From positions 82,014 to 146,013 of the forward strand of contig JBEKIL010000012.1 in the NCBI GenBank assembly GCA_050011775.1: a stretch of 64,000 nt of DNA, in the 5' to 3' direction. The translations under genes and the position numbers were made by a program. The notes under the pieces were generated by a model. It saw only the letters and a list, made by a program, of their open reading frames with translations, did not search any database and was not told the origin of the DNA. The stretch is from CAVZMI01 sp050011775 (GTDB taxonomy: Bacteria; Bacteroidota; Ignavibacteria; UBA10030; CAVZMI01). Positions 36,066-46,331 of this stretch are shown here, piece by piece (the stretch's first letter is position 1; every line of letters starts with the position of its first letter).

Positions 36066-36273
36066 AATCGAACCGTACGGGTAATAATCATTACAACTAG
36101 AAATTCTTCAATTTCGGATTCCCTCTCATCCTTATAATTTCCAGAAGATCTTTTAAATAATATAATCTAGCAACGCTTTTAGGCATCCTCACTTACGCTA
36201 GTATATCGTCCTGATATAATCGGTCAGATATGCAGATTATTGTAGTATTTCGTCAGGATCTCTGTCATACAAG

Positions 36274-36296
36274 AACCGCCTCTGAAAGAGGCGGTT
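36274..36296 (-). terminator. Hairpin after the second lipoprotein copy
   Basis: AACCGCCTC (36274-36282) and GAGGCGGTT (36288-36296) form a perfect 9-bp stem with a 5-base loop. It lies in the same relative place as the terminator at 33440, but the U-run is weak on the minus strand. The gap 36094-36323 holds nothing else recognisable. Confidence 0.55.
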
Positions 36297-36323
36297 TTAC
36301 TACACATTGAATATTGAGCAAAT

Positions 36324-36974
36324 TTATTCTCTGGATTTATTGACTGAATATGTATCCAGAATATACCCGGGTTTATCAAGAAAAGATGATCGTCTGACAA
36401 TTCCGATACCCTTCGCTAACCATTCATAATATTCAGGCTGCGAGGATGATAGTGATTCGATTTTGAATATATAACAACTATCGATCGTTTTTTCTCTTGA
36501 AATCACCGAAGCGGTAGTCGATAAAAGTGTTATTTTATATTTCGTTACATACTGCGGTAGTAAATAGTCATTTGCATCTCCTCCCCAACAGTCACCAGGG
36601 ATTGCATTAAATTTATACCATAGACACAAACCGTCTCTTGTACGAGTTTCATAATAAGGAAACTCTTTTCTTAGTGAATCAAAGTTGTTAATTCTGCGAT
36701 ACACGTTCCCGGAATCATCATAACAGAATAATATTTCACGGTTGATCAAAACGGTATCTTTCCCTTCGGGAGCTACATATTCCTCGACTTTGTAAAATAT
36801 TTTCCCATCATGCTCTTCCGTCGACACTACGCTTCTCCTGAGTATATACTCGGAATAGCGACAGTCCCATTCATTCCCAACCTCTAATGGGAAGTAATCC
36901 GATTTAATATTCTTTTTTTGTGCGCATGCTCCGAAAAGAATAATTATGAGAAAACAAAAAAAATAGGTTTTCAT
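36324..36974 (-). CDS. hypothetical lipoprotein, copy 2
   Basis: The 216 residues start with MKTYFFCFLIIILFGAC (lipobox LFGAC). It is closely similar over its whole length to the lipoprotein at 33491-34141, with the two ending in the same SSQPxYYEWLAKGIGIVRR block. The ATG at 36974 follows GGAAGG; longer in-frame starts run into the Rhs stop and are rejected. It starts 41 bases beyond the stop of the large Rhs gene. Function is unknown. Confidence 0.75.
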   Translation of the reverse strand: MKTYFFCFLIIILFGACAQKKNIKSDYFPLEVGNEWDCRYSEYILRRSVVSTEEHDGKIFYKVEEYVAPEGKDTVLINREILFCYDDSGNVYRRINNFDSLRKEFPYYETRTRDGLCLWYKFNAIPGDCWGGDANDYLLPQYVTKYKITLLSTTASVISREKTIDSCYIFKIESLSSSQPEYYEWLAKGIGIVRRSSFLDKPGYILDTYSVNKSRE

Positions 36975-37014
36975 ATATATCCTTCCAGTGCTTGATCGAA
37001 AAGCAAGACTATTG

Positions 37015-40000
37015 TTATTTGTTTGTTTCGGTATTTTCTTCATTTTTCTTCTTCTTCTTTTTCTCTACATCTAATTGTTTCATGGCTTTTAATAATTGTT
37101 GATAATATTTATCGGCAATCGATCCTTTTCTTCTAATATCATTCGAATATGCTGAGCCATAGATTTGGTGTTCTTTTTCTAGATTTAATCCAACTCCGAA
37201 TTCATTATAATAAGGGCTTTTCGAGTTTATATATGGATCAATATGAGGACCACCTTCATCATACAACAACAGTGCTCCTCCAAATAGCGATTCCTTTAAT
37301 GTTTCGTGATCAAGAAATATAAAAATAGGTACTTGATTCGCCTCCAATTTTACAACTTCTTCTCCAATATCTAAATTTTGAATATAATCTTTTGTATATT
37401 GATATTCCCAACGTGTTTGTCCTAAAACTTTTTGTTCACCCGAAATCTTTGGCAGGTTCATTACCTGATAAATAACCAAAATATTTGGATTATTTATATA
37501 ATTGTTCCATTGAGTCCTACCCATTGCTGTTCTAAGGTACAAATCTTTTGCTGCTTGATAGTATCTGTTTTCTGAAGCAGATTTTGCCTCAAATACACGT
37601 CTTCCGTCCGGATCCCAAAATCTCATCGGGTTGTTGAATGAATAACAATAAGGACTATAACATGGGTACGTTTCCTTATCTGGATCAATCGTCGTCCACT
37701 GCCCCCTCTTCGCATCATAGTACCTCGCTCCAAAATACTCATAGCCAGTCTCGTTATCAAGTTCTTTTCCCGAAAACTTATATTGCTCATCCGCAATTGC
37801 CATGTTTTTACTTCGTCCGGGCATTATTGATCCATATGGATAATAGTCATCATAGCAAACGACTTTTCCATTTTTGTTCACAGTCATTCGCACGGAACCA
37901 AGATGATCCTTCAGATAATAATATCGAGTAGCAGTAGCAGATCCAAGCTTTATGTGGCCTAATATATCCGCGCCCCATAGATTAATGCGCTGTATTATAT
38001 TCGGCTCACTCGATACCATTTCGATCTTACCATCCGCACCAATGACATAATATGTCTTCGTAGTGTTCACAAGTTTCGAGATTCTGTTGCCCTGTGCATC
38101 GTACGTATATTCTATTTTTTGTGATCCTTTGTACTCTACCAACGGCATGTTATTACAATCATAAATAATAAACTTAAGGTTATTATTGGGGTCTCGAATC
38201 ATGTTTCCATTACCGTCGTACCGGTACACCGATCCCGGATTTGGAACGCCGCTGCCAAGAAATCGTAGTTTGTTTGTATTGGGATAGTAATCATAGTCAT
38301 TCGGAATTGCAACTCCGCTATTATCGCTGCGGGAAAGCAGTTTGATATTACCGTTCGGGTCATATTCTAATGCCTCAGTGTATAAGTCTGTCCGGTTCCA
38401 GCTGCTTGTGAGCGTACTATTCCAGTGGAAAGAGCCTTCTGTCAGTCGGTTGGCACCGTCGTATGTAAAGCGATAGGCAACAACATCGCTGCTGTCGTCT
38501 ACTTTAGGGGCGATACTCTGCCATGTTTCTCCGCCGTCGGTAGTCTTAAAAAGAGCTCCACTCCAACCGCCAAGATATCCTACAGAATGGCTCGGAAAAT
38601 GTATTGTCGTAAGTGTTGCATCGGTAAATTTCTCGTGTTGTGTCCATGTCATGCCGCCGTCTGTAGTCTGAAGCACAATACCGTTCTCACCAAGTATAAA
38701 GCCTTTCTGTCTGTCAATAAATTTGATTGCATTGAATCCAAAACTACTGTTGCTGGCGTCGACTCCGCAATTATACTGTACCCACGTAACACCACCGTCT
38801 GTCGTTTTGTATATATTACCGTTCTTACACAATACAAAACCTGACGCTGAATCGATCATAAATATTTTACAATTTTGGTACCAGGGAACCGCCAGAACAT
38901 TTGTCCACGTGTCTCCGCCATCCGTCGTTTTCCAGACAGTTCCTAAGAAAGTAGCCAGGTATCCTGTTTGTACATCAGTAAATTGGAAATACATGATTGG
39001 AGATGTATCGCCCTGAACACTTTTCTTTTCCCATGTAATACCGCCATCGGTTGTTTTATAAAGAAACCCTAGACCTGGCCAGTAAGGATATTCTAAAGCA
39101 GATACATAGCCCACACTTGTTGTAAGAAATTGAATTTGTGCTGATTGGAAATTGATGCCCGAGGGACGTGTCACAGGAGTCCATGTAAAACCGCCGTTAA
39201 TAGTTTTATATACATTTCCAAAGTCATGCAGTGCGTAACCTATATCCGGTGTAACAAAACTCATTCTTTGAAATCCATTTTCGGGTAATGTTATCACTGT
39301 ATCCCATGTTGCGCCACCATCATGCGTATATTGTAGATAATAATCACCGTAGAGTATACATCCGTTACTTTCATCGTTAAATACTATTTGTTGATAATTG
39401 TTCGGAGCATTGACCTTTCCTCCTTGATACACACTATCATACTTATACATAATGCTGCTTATGTTACCGTTGTACTGCCATTGATTTTCAGGAATAGGCT
39501 GGATATAGTTCCAATCATCACAAGGCAAATCATTATATACCAGACGCACTGCAAACCGGTCTTGCACTGTTTGTATTGCCGCAGTTTTCGCGGCAGTAAC
39601 GGGGTTAGATGCAATACCATTTTCTATCATCTTTTTTTGCGGAACTGGTGCTTTCATTCCATTGCCAGTTCTTCTCGATCCCAGTAGCCCGGCCTGAGGG
39701 CCGTCCATTCCCGGGTCTTCTCCGTATGGATTGTTAATGTATTCTAACCAGTCACGCTCATTGTAGCGGTAATCCATCCCCTGGATACTTCCCAGCACCG
39801 TGCGTTTTATTTTCCCCGATGCAAAATACTCGTACGTCGCCTCGGTTTGTCTTTTACCGCGATCTTTCGGCGTTAGCGATTCGACTTTCGCGAGACGTCC
39901 GAGATCGTTGTACGAATAGAAAAATGAAAGAGTACCTGTGTTAGAACTAAATACATCCTTTTCCACTACATTTCCCTGCCGGTCATATTGATATTTTATT

Positions 40001-43000
40001 TTTTTCGGATATATACCGCTGCCCAGAAGCCCGATCCATTCCACGCGACCGTAGGAATCATAAGAATAAAATGCCTGGTGTACCAGAACACCGAAACGAT
40101 ATGATTTCGCCGCAACAAGCTTGCCGGCTAAATTCCGTGCATCCGAACCGTATGGGTGCGAGCTTAATGTATCATAAATGAATTGCTTTACGGGTATTGT
40201 GTTTGTCGTCGGGAAATCGACCGTTTCTGCATTCTCCCTTGTGAAATGATCCTGGTTATCCTGTGTATTAAATTCTCCTTCTTCAATGAGACGGTTGAGG
40301 CCGTCGTATTTTCTATAGACAAATTCATATCCACCGATACTCTGAATTGTAATAACCCATTTCGATGTCGGATCTGCCGTCGATTTACGACTGCATGTAA
40401 AAAAGTAATTTCCCTTTGGAAGCACAATTGAGTTTGAATAGAGTTCCGAAGCGAGTCCATTTGAAATGTATGTCCCTGAAAGAAGTATAGTGTTCAGGTT
40501 AGTTTCACGGATTGAAAAATTCAGGGTATCCGCGTGTGTTCCTTGTGTGAAAAGCTGGATGGTAAAGTACACCCGGCCTGGTCGTGTCAGAATAAAATCA
40601 CGCCGTTTCGATGTTAGAAACGACTTTTTAACTTTTTGCAGTGTATCGGAATATGCACATGCATTAGGATTTCCCGAGTGGTTTCTATCTTTGATAAAGC
40701 GGATATTATTGTTGGCATCATACTTATATTCAATTATTCCGGCGTCGGGTGATAGTTTCGACGATAGACGCTGGCGAAAATCATAGCTATATATTGTTGC
40801 ATAGTTATCCCTGTTCGGCGGTGTCGATTTCAGAAGTTTCCCACCAGCATCATATACAAAACTGGTCGTAAGTTTTAGTCTGTCGACATCGACCACCGAC
40901 CTCACCATATTGTCAAGTTTGTCATGATACTGAACATTTATCACGCCATTTTCATCGATTGTAATTGTTTTAAATAGCTGCTGCGGCTGAAAACCTGTGT
41001 TATCGTTATCGGTATTATAAGTATATTGATACGATATAGGATGCCTTTGATTCCCATCCCCGGGAGGATAGAGAGCACGGATGCGATTCGTGCCATCATG
41101 ATAATACTCATATCTCGAATATGGTGTTTCGTCGTATCTCGAAAAATACACTTCAGAATTATAGTAATATCGTGAGTTGTATATCGGATCATCCGGAGGA
41201 TCGAACGGTGGAGCTGATGCAGCCGACAGACTCTGAATTGTCGGTTGTCCTATCCCTGAAGTTTTTTTCATAGAGAGCATAGGCGGTATAGGAGTAACTG
41301 TGTGATGTTTCCAATCTGTAATAGTGGGCTGTGCGAGCTTCATGTAGGGTTTTATACTTTGCATCAATCGGCGCATATTATCATAATAGTTATGCGTTAT
41401 AATATCCAAAGTATCGCCGCTATATTGATGTTGCTGGATTTTATCTCCCCATCCGTCGAAATAAAAGCAATACTTGTTTTTTGCTTGCTCACTTCGATAA
41501 AGATCAGCCATGACGAGGTTTAGAGATGGACTGACCCCATAGTAATAATCATACTCCCGGGTTAATTCACCCGTCGGAGCTATTTGTTGTTTTAATCTTC
41601 TGAAATTGTCATACGAGTAATAGTAAGTATTGTTATTTTCATCCGTTTTACTTGTGATATTAAGTGTCAAAGGATCGTATGAAATCATTGTGCAAAGAGC
41701 GCCCTGCATGTAAATCCGGAGATTATCGAATTCACAATCTATATTGGAGGCGAAAATTCCAATATATGTACCGTACTGAGGAGTTTCTAGATCGATATAA
41801 TCAATAATTAATTCTCCGTCGACAAATATCTTAAAAATATTATTGTGATCGACTGAAATTTTTATTATGCGGGTGGTTGATGAAGTCGGCGGAAGTTCAG
41901 AACGTATTAACTCGATTCCTGCCTTTGTTAATAATATATCCTGGTTAGCATTTATGAGGATACAATATCCATTACCCTGGGTGACATCTTCATGAGTAAG
42001 TGCACGAAAACAAAAACCGATTGATGAATTTGAAGTAGAAAAATTAGTCTTTATTTCAAATTCCGCAATATGCTTATCAAATGTAATAGGAGACGCCGTT
42101 AAATAACCTTTTGAATTCATATCTCGCCAGGCGAGTGTACCATTATTCCGCTGCCAATTACCAGTTAAACTCCAACTCACCAGATTCGAATTAAAATTCT
42201 CCGTAGTGAAATCTTCATATACGAATAGGGGATCGGGGGAAGGGCTTGTTATTAGATTATATGCTGTCGCAATCGGAACTGAATGATTATATCCCCATTG
42301 TGTAGATACCGTGTAGCCGTTACCATCAGATTGCCATCGAACATTTGGATATATGTTATAAGCAATTGTTTTTACCAGAACGTCGGCATCCTCGCCTTCA
42401 TAATACCAGTGAGGCAACCAGTCTGACATACTATAATCTATTTTTGAGTGAGAAAGAATATCTCCGGATGAGTTTTCGGTAGTGGTAATCTCGGCAATTT
42501 CGGAGATTCGATTCACGTGGAGAAGAACGCCATCTTTATCGGTTGGAGGCTCAAATGCATAACGAATAGCGGTGGTTCGTAGTGGATTTCTACCGGTTGC
42601 TGTTGTGTCGGATATTATGACGATTGAATCGAGCCCGTTGATTGAATTTTTAATATGCTCTTCGACAGTCGTAATGCCAATGCCGTTTGCATCGAGATTA
42701 TTATCGAAAATAATTGTCTGCTTTGATTGCTGCACGGCCTGATAGCTGATACTCCCATCAAAATCACTAGTTAAATTCGGTTTCTCTTCAGTAATATAAC
42801 TTTCACGCTTTGATACAACACTGACATCGTTCACATATTCACGTTTGAGAAGATTCCCTCTTCTTCCGAATGTGCGATTAAAGCGCTCTTGATTATTACC
42901 CCTCCACGATTCTGGGTCAAGATCTTCATCTAATTTAGCTACTTGATAGTAAGAGATAATTTGAGATCCTTCAGGTTGTGTTTCGATAACCCTTTCATAT

Positions 43001-44931
43001 AACACTGGATGATTCGTCTGTTGGTGAATGAAACCCTGCTGTGGTGGAAATAGAATATTGTCAAGATACATATTTTGAAATTCGAATTGATCGGCAAACA
43101 TTCTTCCGACATCTGGCTGAAAATTATTAGGATCTCCGATTGTTGAAATTCCGTACGAATAAATGTAGGTATTTCCTTCAAGCTTTTGGCTGATGAGTCG
43201 GGAGCCTAACCCCCATGTTATTCCACCGAATCCGTTATTTTCGACATAATTACCCCGATAAGTAAAATCGATTGCAAAACAATTACTTTCATAATCAAAT
43301 TCCTGAACTGCACCCGTCGGATAAGTGACGGTTTTCAGATTCCATTGTTTCCCATCGTTTCTATCGCCTTTCACGATGTTCAATTGGTTGTCGTTAACAT
43401 TGGAATATGCTCTGCACATTGAATTATAGTAACCATCCATTCCAACATATGTATTCATGAGATAATTGTTGGCCTGACCATAAAGGTATTCAGGACTAAA
43501 TGCTTTCAAGTAATCATAAAATTGGCCGCTGTATACGTTACTCTCTGCCTTGAAGACATCGTTTTTTCCTGCGCCCATAATATCATGGTACGTAAATTTG
43601 TATGGAGGAAGTGAATCCTGACCGGCTTTGATGGTTACTGATTTCAACATTGTCCGTTTTTCTTGATATTCGCTTATATCAAAATCACTTTGCCTTTTAT
43701 ATGAAAGATCAATTTCACGTATTGGTGTTCCTAAATCTGCTGTTTGTATTACAGCCGGTACAATTCCACTTGGATATGGATTTCTATAGAGTTTAATAGC
43801 CGTAAGTCTTCGTTTTAAATTTCCACCGCCAGAAGATCTAAAATAATCGTCCCACCATCGCTCTAGTTTGCTGAGTCCCTCATAGAAACTACCAAGTAAC
43901 TGTAAAATTGGATTATATTCCTCGTCTTCAGTTATGAATTCTGCAATGTGCGTCGGTGTGATTATGTAACGGGGATACGTCACTTCGGTCAATTTAATTT
44001 GTTTAATATAGCTATTAAGCGGACGGTATTTTTCGTCCGTATAGTAAAAAATCGCTTTATCACGCGTTCCGTCGTATGCATAACGGACTGCAATCCAATT
44101 CCATTCTCTCTCGGCATTGTCGACTCTGGAAGGATCGTCAGGTAATGCGGTAATATCATTGATCGTAGTATAAGTACCCGGAGCATAAACTGCAGTCAGT
44201 TTCCATTCAAGAAAAGGTTCGTATGACGGATACGGCAACCCGGAACCCGGAGCTGCACTTGAATTCGAAGTTGCACCTGCAAGCCACCGACCAAATATGT
44301 ATACTGTTCCATCCTCAGTCGTTACGATAAACCGGTGGTGCCCATTCGATGCATCATATTGTATTTTCCAGGCTCTCCATTCTTCTAATTGAAATGCATA
44401 ACGATTCGTATTTTGAGGATCTATATATTGAAGTGCTTTCCCGGACCGGCTGCCCAGATTTATTGAATACATGTCTCGAATCACACCGCTAACTACGGTT
44501 GAGCCTAGTTCAGGATCAATAATGAATCTGTCAATAATGGACATATCTGGACTATCAAAAATATTCCTTACTACACTCCCAGGATTAAGATCCCATCCAA
44601 GTCCGACCCATGAAGCTTCCTGAGTTACAGTGATACCCGGAGTGTATTGAAGCTTTAAATCAAAATTCAATCCTCCACGTCCGGGAATAACCATTAATGG
44701 AACATCCAGTGTAAAATTTCCTGTCGGTCCGATATTTACTTTTTGAGGTGAACCCTCTAATTTTTGGATTGGCATCAAACCATCCTTTGATGCTGCCTCA
44801 TTCGCTCGATTTTCAACACCACCCCAATAGTAATTAGCTTGTTGAGCGTCAAGCATCGACAGATTGATAAAAGATAATGACACCAGGAGGGTGATAAGAA
44901 TATTAAGTTTCGATAATGAAATTGGTTTCAT
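37015..44931 (-). CDS. giant Rhs/YD-repeat protein with embedded ConA-like and Ycf48-like domains and a novel tip
   Basis: The 2638 residues are exported by a signal peptide (LNILITLLVSLSFINLS). The order is: N-terminal Rhs/SpvB-like shell; a ConA/LamG-like domain near residues 900-1080 (VSWSLTGNWQRNNGTLAW); YD-repeat shell (YDNFRRLKQQI, YDAGGKLLKS, YDGLNRLIEEG). A block near 1840-2150 with repeated TTDGGxTW units forms a Ycf48/HCF136-like propeller inserted in the shell. The core ends KDHLGSVRMTV through GYEYFGARYYDA, at nucleotides about 37,715-37,900. The last ~210 residues, after DPDGRR, are an unrecognised tip with a Lys-rich end. Core and tip follow the Rhs toxin plan; no T9SS domain is seen. 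ATG 44931 has GGAG nine bases ahead and is preferred to ATG 44946. Confidence 0.9.
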   Translation of the reverse strand: MKPISLSKLNILITLLVSLSFINLSMLDAQQANYYWGGVENRANEAASKDGLMPIQKLEGSPQKVNIGPTGNFTLDVPLMVIPGRGGLNFDLKLQYTPGITVTQEASWVGLGWDLNPGSVVRNIFDSPDMSIIDRFIIDPELGSTVVSGVIRDMYSINLGSRSGKALQYIDPQNTNRYAFQLEEWRAWKIQYDASNGHHRFIVTTEDGTVYIFGRWLAGATSNSSAAPGSGLPYPSYEPFLEWKLTAVYAPGTYTTINDITALPDDPSRVDNAEREWNWIAVRYAYDGTRDKAIFYYTDEKYRPLNSYIKQIKLTEVTYPRYIITPTHIAEFITEDEEYNPILQLLGSFYEGLSKLERWWDDYFRSSGGGNLKRRLTAIKLYRNPYPSGIVPAVIQTADLGTPIREIDLSYKRQSDFDISEYQEKRTMLKSVTIKAGQDSLPPYKFTYHDIMGAGKNDVFKAESNVYSGQFYDYLKAFSPEYLYGQANNYLMNTYVGMDGYYNSMCRAYSNVNDNQLNIVKGDRNDGKQWNLKTVTYPTGAVQEFDYESNCFAIDFTYRGNYVENNGFGGITWGLGSRLISQKLEGNTYIYSYGISTIGDPNNFQPDVGRMFADQFEFQNMYLDNILFPPQQGFIHQQTNHPVLYERVIETQPEGSQIISYYQVAKLDEDLDPESWRGNNQERFNRTFGRRGNLLKREYVNDVSVVSKRESYITEEKPNLTSDFDGSISYQAVQQSKQTIIFDNNLDANGIGITTVEEHIKNSINGLDSIVIISDTTATGRNPLRTTAIRYAFEPPTDKDGVLLHVNRISEIAEITTTENSSGDILSHSKIDYSMSDWLPHWYYEGEDADVLVKTIAYNIYPNVRWQSDGNGYTVSTQWGYNHSVPIATAYNLITSPSPDPLFVYEDFTTENFNSNLVSWSLTGNWQRNNGTLAWRDMNSKGYLTASPITFDKHIAEFEIKTNFSTSNSSIGFCFRALTHEDVTQGNGYCILINANQDILLTKAGIELIRSELPPTSSTTRIIKISVDHNNIFKIFVDGELIIDYIDLETPQYGTYIGIFASNIDCEFDNLRIYMQGALCTMISYDPLTLNITSKTDENNNTYYYSYDNFRRLKQQIAPTGELTREYDYYYGVSPSLNLVMADLYRSEQAKNKYCFYFDGWGDKIQQHQYSGDTLDIITHNYYDNMRRLMQSIKPYMKLAQPTITDWKHHTVTPIPPMLSMKKTSGIGQPTIQSLSAASAPPFDPPDDPIYNSRYYYNSEVYFSRYDETPYSRYEYYHDGTNRIRALYPPGDGNQRHPISYQYTYNTDNDNTGFQPQQLFKTITIDENGVINVQYHDKLDNMVRSVVDVDRLKLTTSFVYDAGGKLLKSTPPNRDNYATIYSYDFRQRLSSKLSPDAGIIEYKYDANNNIRFIKDRNHSGNPNACAYSDTLQKVKKSFLTSKRRDFILTRPGRVYFTIQLFTQGTHADTLNFSIRETNLNTILLSGTYISNGLASELYSNSIVLPKGNYFFTCSRKSTADPTSKWVITIQSIGGYEFVYRKYDGLNRLIEEGEFNTQDNQDHFTRENAETVDFPTTNTIPVKQFIYDTLSSHPYGSDARNLAGKLVAAKSYRFGVLVHQAFYSYDSYGRVEWIGLLGSGIYPKKIKYQYDRQGNVVEKDVFSSNTGTLSFFYSYNDLGRLAKVESLTPKDRGKRQTEATYEYFASGKIKRTVLGSIQGMDYRYNERDWLEYINNPYGEDPGMDGPQAGLLGSRRTGNGMKAPVPQKKMIENGIASNPVTAAKTAAIQTVQDRFAVRLVYNDLPCDDWNYIQPIPENQWQYNGNISSIMYKYDSVYQGGKVNAPNNYQQIVFNDESNGCILYGDYYLQYTHDGGATWDTVITLPENGFQRMSFVTPDIGYALHDFGNVYKTINGGFTWTPVTRPSGINFQSAQIQFLTTSVGYVSALEYPYWPGLGFLYKTTDGGITWEKKSVQGDTSPIMYFQFTDVQTGYLATFLGTVWKTTDGGDTWTNVLAVPWYQNCKIFMIDSASGFVLCKNGNIYKTTDGGVTWVQYNCGVDASNSSFGFNAIKFIDRQKGFILGENGIVLQTTDGGMTWTQHEKFTDATLTTIHFPSHSVGYLGGWSGALFKTTDGGETWQSIAPKVDDSSDVVAYRFTYDGANRLTEGSFHWNSTLTSSWNRTDLYTEALEYDPNGNIKLLSRSDNSGVAIPNDYDYYPNTNKLRFLGSGVPNPGSVYRYDGNGNMIRDPNNNLKFIIYDCNNMPLVEYKGSQKIEYTYDAQGNRISKLVNTTKTYYVIGADGKIEMVSSEPNIIQRINLWGADILGHIKLGSATATRYYYLKDHLGSVRMTVNKNGKVVCYDDYYPYGSIMPGRSKNMAIADEQYKFSGKELDNETGYEYFGARYYDAKRGQWTTIDPDKETYPCYSPYCYSFNNPMRFWDPDGRRVFEAKSASENRYYQAAKDLYLRTAMGRTQWNNYINNPNILVIYQVMNLPKISGEQKVLGQTRWEYQYTKDYIQNLDIGEEVVKLEANQVPIFIFLDHETLKESLFGGALLLYDEGGPHIDPYINSKSPYYNEFGVGLNLEKEHQIYGSAYSNDIRRKGSIADKYYQQLLKAMKQLDVEKKKKKKNEENTETNK

Positions 44932-44981
44932 GGTTGTCGACTCCATTTCGATATATTATCTAAATAAACTTTATTTTTCTT

Positions 44982-45659
44982 TTATTCGAATTGACCATCG
45001 GTTGCATTCCATATTAATTTAATACCCACCGTCTGCCACCACAACTCTCTATCCTTTCGCAATTCAGCAGGAACCTGAATTATCGTTCCACGGATACCGG
45101 GAACCTTTCGCACATCTTCGCCAAAATCAAATCCGGTCCACCGCATCAATCCATCACGTGCAATCGTGCCGATCGTGTTTTCTTTTGTGGTGAGATACGT
45201 TGTATCGTCGATACTTAGTACCAGAATATGTAATATCGTGCGATCGGGCTGAGTGCTATCTGAGATACATTTTGAATAATAGCTCTCGGCCAGAGAATTT
45301 ATCGCAAATCCCCGGACTTCTTTATCGGGATGCGATTGTGCAAGACTCTGCAAAATCGCATAGGAGTTGACGGATCCAATTTGCTCAAGAGCCATCGCAG
45401 AAAAATACCATCCTCGCCGTTGACGCATGATGGCGATTCCATTATTTGATTTAAGGGGTGGCGTGTTGAGCAAGGTCTGAAATGATGGAAGCACCGTATC
45501 TCCCTTTTGACAAATAGTCGTAAGTGTTTCCATTAATTCTGCTTTTCCAGAAATGATTTTTCTGAAAAGATTCTGTAAATCGAACGCTGTCGGAATAACG
45601 CTGTTCTGTGCACAAGAAATAGTTGTACACAGGAAGAATACAACAAGTAGACGTTTCAT
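44982..45659 (-). CDS. hypothetical exported HEAT-like repeat protein
   Basis: The 225 residues have a signal peptide or lipoprotein signal (MKRLLVVFFLCTTISCAQ). HEAT-like helices are suggested by SAMALEQIGSVNSYAILQSLAQ and HPDKEVRGFAINSLAE. I do not assign a family. It lies 50 bases upstream of the giant Rhs gene on the same strand and may share its transcript. It could be a surface or periplasmic accessory protein. Confidence 0.6.
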   Translation of the reverse strand: MKRLLVVFFLCTTISCAQNSVIPTAFDLQNLFRKIISGKAELMETLTTICQKGDTVLPSFQTLLNTPPLKSNNGIAIMRQRRGWYFSAMALEQIGSVNSYAILQSLAQSHPDKEVRGFAINSLAESYYSKCISDSTQPDRTILHILVLSIDDTTYLTTKENTIGTIARDGLMRWTGFDFGEDVRKVPGIRGTIIQVPAELRKDRELWWQTVGIKLIWNATDGQFE

Positions 45660-46331
45660 GTTTTCCTCGAAGATATAAACTATATGTTGGTTGTTTGAAA
45701 TCGATGTTCACTTGCTGAGAAGTACTATCAGAAATTAGAAGAATAATCTCTTTAATCCTTTGCTACGCATCCCAATTTCCGCCTCCACTTCGTTTTGGCG
45801 GACATGTTGTCGGAGTGCTGGTACCGTCTAAAATGTATTTTTAGACAGTAGTTTGGGTGTTAAATCGAAAGGAAACATTTCTTTATTAATCAACAGCACC
45901 TATTCATCGGTTTCAGAAATCAACTTTTTACCCTTGCCCTGAGCGAGTACCATCCCGGAACGGGATGGTGCGAGTCGAAGGGTTGACTTTTATGTCGGGA
46001 GGGGCCTGATCACGATTTTTTCGGGATCATCCGCATTCAGCGTCTCGATTGTACTCGACACCAGCGGAGATGAATTCTCGTTTCTTTCGCTGGTATTGTA
46101 CTAATATTCACGTTATTTGTCAATAGATAATGTAAAAAATATTCGAATTCGCGACATTTTAATGCCTCAACGCAGTTTATTTTTTTATCGCTAATAAGAT
46201 CATGGATAAAGATGCTCTAGGTAGTATTGAAGTAGATGTATTGCGGATATATCAATAGATAAACATTAGAATATTTTCAACAGACTATCAAAATATAAAA
46301 GTAAAGGGCACTTACCAACGTGCCCTTATTT
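45660..46331. other. Non-coding gap with a palindromic REP-like element
   Basis: No gene is seen in these ~670 bases. A strong palindrome at 45937-45982 has CCATCCCG/CGGGATGG at its centre and outer arms CCCTGAGCGAGTA and TGCGAGTCGAAGGG, similar in form to the CCCTGAGCG..GTCGAAGGG repeats common in this phylum. A smaller CGCC/GGCG dyad lies near 45782-45803. The remainder is AT-rich. Confidence 0.55.

Noticed and set aside
36974..37043. Longer start for the second lipoprotein copy
   Set aside because: It would overlap the end of the giant Rhs gene and hide the lipoprotein signal; ATG 36974 has a ribosome site.
37638..37931. Plus-strand open frame in the Rhs core end
   Set aside because: It is the reverse of the conserved Rhs core and has no independent coding features; the same shadow is seen at 35828-36067.
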